DNA from: Verrucomicrobia bacterium UBA1731
Lineage (GTDB): Bacteria; Verrucomicrobiota; Kiritimatiellia; RFP12; UBA1067
Assembly (NCBI GenBank): GCA_002317575.1
Contig: DCIH01000059.1
Location: 1 to 7,131, forward strand
Length of the DNA stretch: 7,131 bases
Reading direction: 5' to 3'
Shown: piece after piece, positions 5,522 to 7,131 of the stretch
How the letters are laid out: every line of letters begins with the position of its first letter
How positions within the stretch are numbered: position 1 is the stretch's first letter
Program-made: the position numbers and the translations under genes
The notes under the pieces: model-generated
What the model was told of the DNA's origin: nothing
The model's input: the letters and a program-made list of their open reading frames with translations, nothing else
Databases searched by the model: none

Positions 5522-7131
5522 ATGGCAACTAAGAAAACGACGGTCAAAAAGGACAAAAAGCGTGCATTGCCCAGCGCAAAAGCGGTCTGCAAGAAACCCG
5601 GGCGCAAGGCGAAGCCGTCGGTTGGGAAGAAGGCCAAATCCGCGGTCGTCCCGACCGCGCTTGAGGATGCCGCCGTTTCCGCGGAGCCGGCCGACATGTT
5701 TGCCGAAGAGGTCGAATCCGACATGCTTGCGGACGCCGCTGCGCCGGCGCCGTCCTCCGAAGACGAAAACGCCGAGCGCGAAGCGCGCGAACTGAATCTC
5801 GACGCCGTGGCGCTCGATGCCGCGCGCATCGAAAACGGCGCGGGCGAAGGTTCGGAAGACGGAGACGACGAAGAAGAGGAGCCCGAATTGCCGCCGCCGG
5901 ACGCGGTGCCGGGTCTTCCCGATTCCGTGTCCACGCTGCACGACGACTACGAGGGCGCCGATTCCGCGGCGAGTTTCGCGGGCCGTTCCGTTCTGGGCGC
6001 CGACGAGCGCAACGCCGTCATCCAGGAGGTGAAGCAGCGCGCCGAGAAGAACGGCGGCTACGTCACATATGACGAGCTGAACAGGATCGTTCCCGCGACG
6101 GTCCAGGATGAAGCCACCGCCGACGAATACCTGCAGCTCCTGCAGGCGCTGAACGTCGATGTGATCCGCGGCGAGGACGTGGACAACTACCGCGTCACCA
6201 AGGAAAAGCGCACGGAAAGCAAGTCCCAGCGCGACGGCTACGACGATCCGATCCGCATGTACCTCCACCAGATGGGGCAGGTGCCGCTTCTGACGCGCGA
6301 CCAGGAGGTCGAGATCTGCATGCAGATCGAGGAGAGCGAAGCGAAGACGAAGGACATGTTCAACCGCTTCGCGTTCGCGCCCACGATGTACCTGGGTCTG
6401 CTGGACCGTCTCGAGAAGATGTACGAGCGCTTCGACCGCGTGGTCACCGACAAGTTCGACGACAACCGCGACGCCTACATGGAGCAGCTTCCGAAACTGC
6501 GCCAGCAGCTTCAGAAGATCGCCGCCAAGATGGGTTCCGCCAACGCGAACCTCCTCAAGCTCCTGCGCAGCCGCAAGGCGACGCCGGCGCAGCTGAAGGC
6601 CGCGGAAAAGGAGCTGAACGCCGCCCGGTCGCAGCTCAAGCGCGTGTTCGAGCAGCTCAATTTCAAGCAGAAGGTCCTGGAGACGCTCTGCTCCGAAGCG
6701 GAGGAGCGCATCTACCTGCCGTACCGTCAGGAGCGCTCCCGCTACGAGAACCTCAAGAAGCAGAAGCCGTCCAAGCGCCGCGACCAGGAGCTCAAGGAAT
6801 GCAAGGCGCACATGACGCGCCTCGAGGAAACCTTCGGCATGATGCCCGACGCCTTCCTCGAGACGTTCGGCGAGCTTTTGGGCGTGCTCAAGCGCGGGCT
6901 CGCCGCGCGCACGAAGATGGTGGAGGCGAACCTCCGCCTGGTGATTTCGATCGTCAAGAAGTACATGAACCGCGGGCTGAGCTTCCTGGACCTCATCCAG
7001 GAGGGCAACACGGGGCTCATGAAGGCGGTGGAGAAGTTCGAATACCAGCGCGGCTACAAGTTCTCGACGTACGCCACGTGGTGGATCCGCCAGGCCGCCA
7101 CGCGCGCCATCGCCGACCAGGCGCGCACGAT
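5522..7131 (+). CDS. rpoD: RNA polymerase primary sigma factor RpoD, cut at the window edge
   Basis: This is the housekeeping sigma-70 factor that directs RNA polymerase to promoters. 536 complete codons are visible and the frame is open to the edge. Residues 1-40 are lysine-rich (14 Lys), about 45-157 are Ala/Glu/Asp-rich with an acidic run at 112-122, and no fold is evident in either. Region 1.1 follows at about 158-235 (ERNAVIQEVKQRAEKNGGYV) and region 1.2 from 241 (DDPIRMYLHQMGQVPLLTRD). About 265-460 form a helical, coiled-coil-like non-conserved insert, as in E. coli RpoD and unlike the short Bacillus SigA. Region 2.1 begins near 464 (MVEANLRLVISIVKKY). Regions 2.2-2.4 (GLSFLDLIQEGNTGLMKAVE, then FSTYATWWIRQAATRAIADQ) are nearly canonical. 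The aromatic residues used in DNA melting and the Gln of WIRQA that reads the -10 are intact. Regions 3 and 4 lie beyond the window. The start has both a promoter and a ribosome binding site. The identification as a group-1 sigma factor is strong; only the missing C-terminus limits it. Confidence 0.95.
   Translation, partial: MATKKTTVKKDKKRALPSAKAVCKKPGRKAKPSVGKKAKSAVVPTALEDAAVSAEPADMFAEEVESDMLADAAAPAPSSEDENAEREARELNLDAVALDAARIENGAGEGSEDGDDEEEEPELPPPDAVPGLPDSVSTLHDDYEGADSAASFAGRSVLGADERNAVIQEVKQRAEKNGGYVTYDELNRIVPATVQDEATADEYLQLLQALNVDVIRGEDVDNYRVTKEKRTESKSQRDGYDDPIRMYLHQMGQVPLLTRDQEVEICMQIEESEAKTKDMFNRFAFAPTMYLGLLDRLEKMYERFDRVVTDKFDDNRDAYMEQLPKLRQQLQKIAAKMGSANANLLKLLRSRKATPAQLKAAEKELNAARSQLKRVFEQLNFKQKVLETLCSEAEERIYLPYRQERSRYENLKKQKPSKRRDQELKECKAHMTRLEETFGMMPDAFLETFGELLGVLKRGLAARTKMVEANLRLVISIVKKYMNRGLSFLDLIQEGNTGLMKAVEKFEYQRGYKFSTYATWWIRQAATRAIADQART

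Noticed and set aside
5420..6811. Long minus-strand open frame opposite rpoD
   Set aside because: It is antisense to a well-conserved sigma factor, low in complexity and without a recognisable family.

Overview
The window is GC-rich bacterial chromosome with four protein genes: three complete and one running off the right edge. The organism is probably a member of the PVC superphylum (Verrucomicrobiota/Kiritimatiellota/Lentisphaerota type). This rests on a secreted family-78 rhamnosidase, a fused ceramidase-like domain of a kind I associate with that group, and a primary sigma factor with a long charged N-terminal extension. It is inference from gene content, not a phylogenetic result.

Layout. 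Positions 1-313 hold no recognisable gene. They contain a cluster of direct and inverted GC-rich repeats (1-108), a strong stem-loop (136-170) and a sigma-70 type promoter (278-306). A large secreted enzyme follows (314-3859, +): a GH78 alpha-L-rhamnosidase with all its expected catalytic acids, joined in frame to a neutral-ceramidase-like zinc amidase domain. Eleven bases later comes folE (3871-4449, +), GTP cyclohydrolase I, probably on the same transcript. An 88-base convergent spacer packed with inverted repeats separates folE from a minus-strand RlmI-like methyltransferase (5377-4538, -). A 144-base divergent promoter region (5378-5521) then leads into the primary sigma factor gene rpoD (5522 to the window edge, +). 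That gene is open to the end of the window, which cuts it inside region 2.4.

How the parts relate. The fusion enzyme looks like an exported two-step degrader of a rhamnose-containing, possibly N-acylated, substrate. folE, the methyltransferase and rpoD are housekeeping-type genes with no obvious link to it. The three promoters I can see all have an extended -10 element (TGn before the hexamer). Two of them lie so close to the start codon that the mRNAs should be leaderless or nearly so. The -10-reading segment of the encoded RpoD is intact and of the usual type, which agrees with these promoter sequences.

The most unusual items are the GH78-ceramidase fusion, which lacks the usual rhamnosidase C-terminal domain and has Asn in place of the ceramidase serine; the apparent leaderless promoters; the repeat cluster at the left edge; and the basic-then-acidic extension of RpoD. 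I see no CRISPR array, tRNA, rRNA, insertion sequence or defence system.
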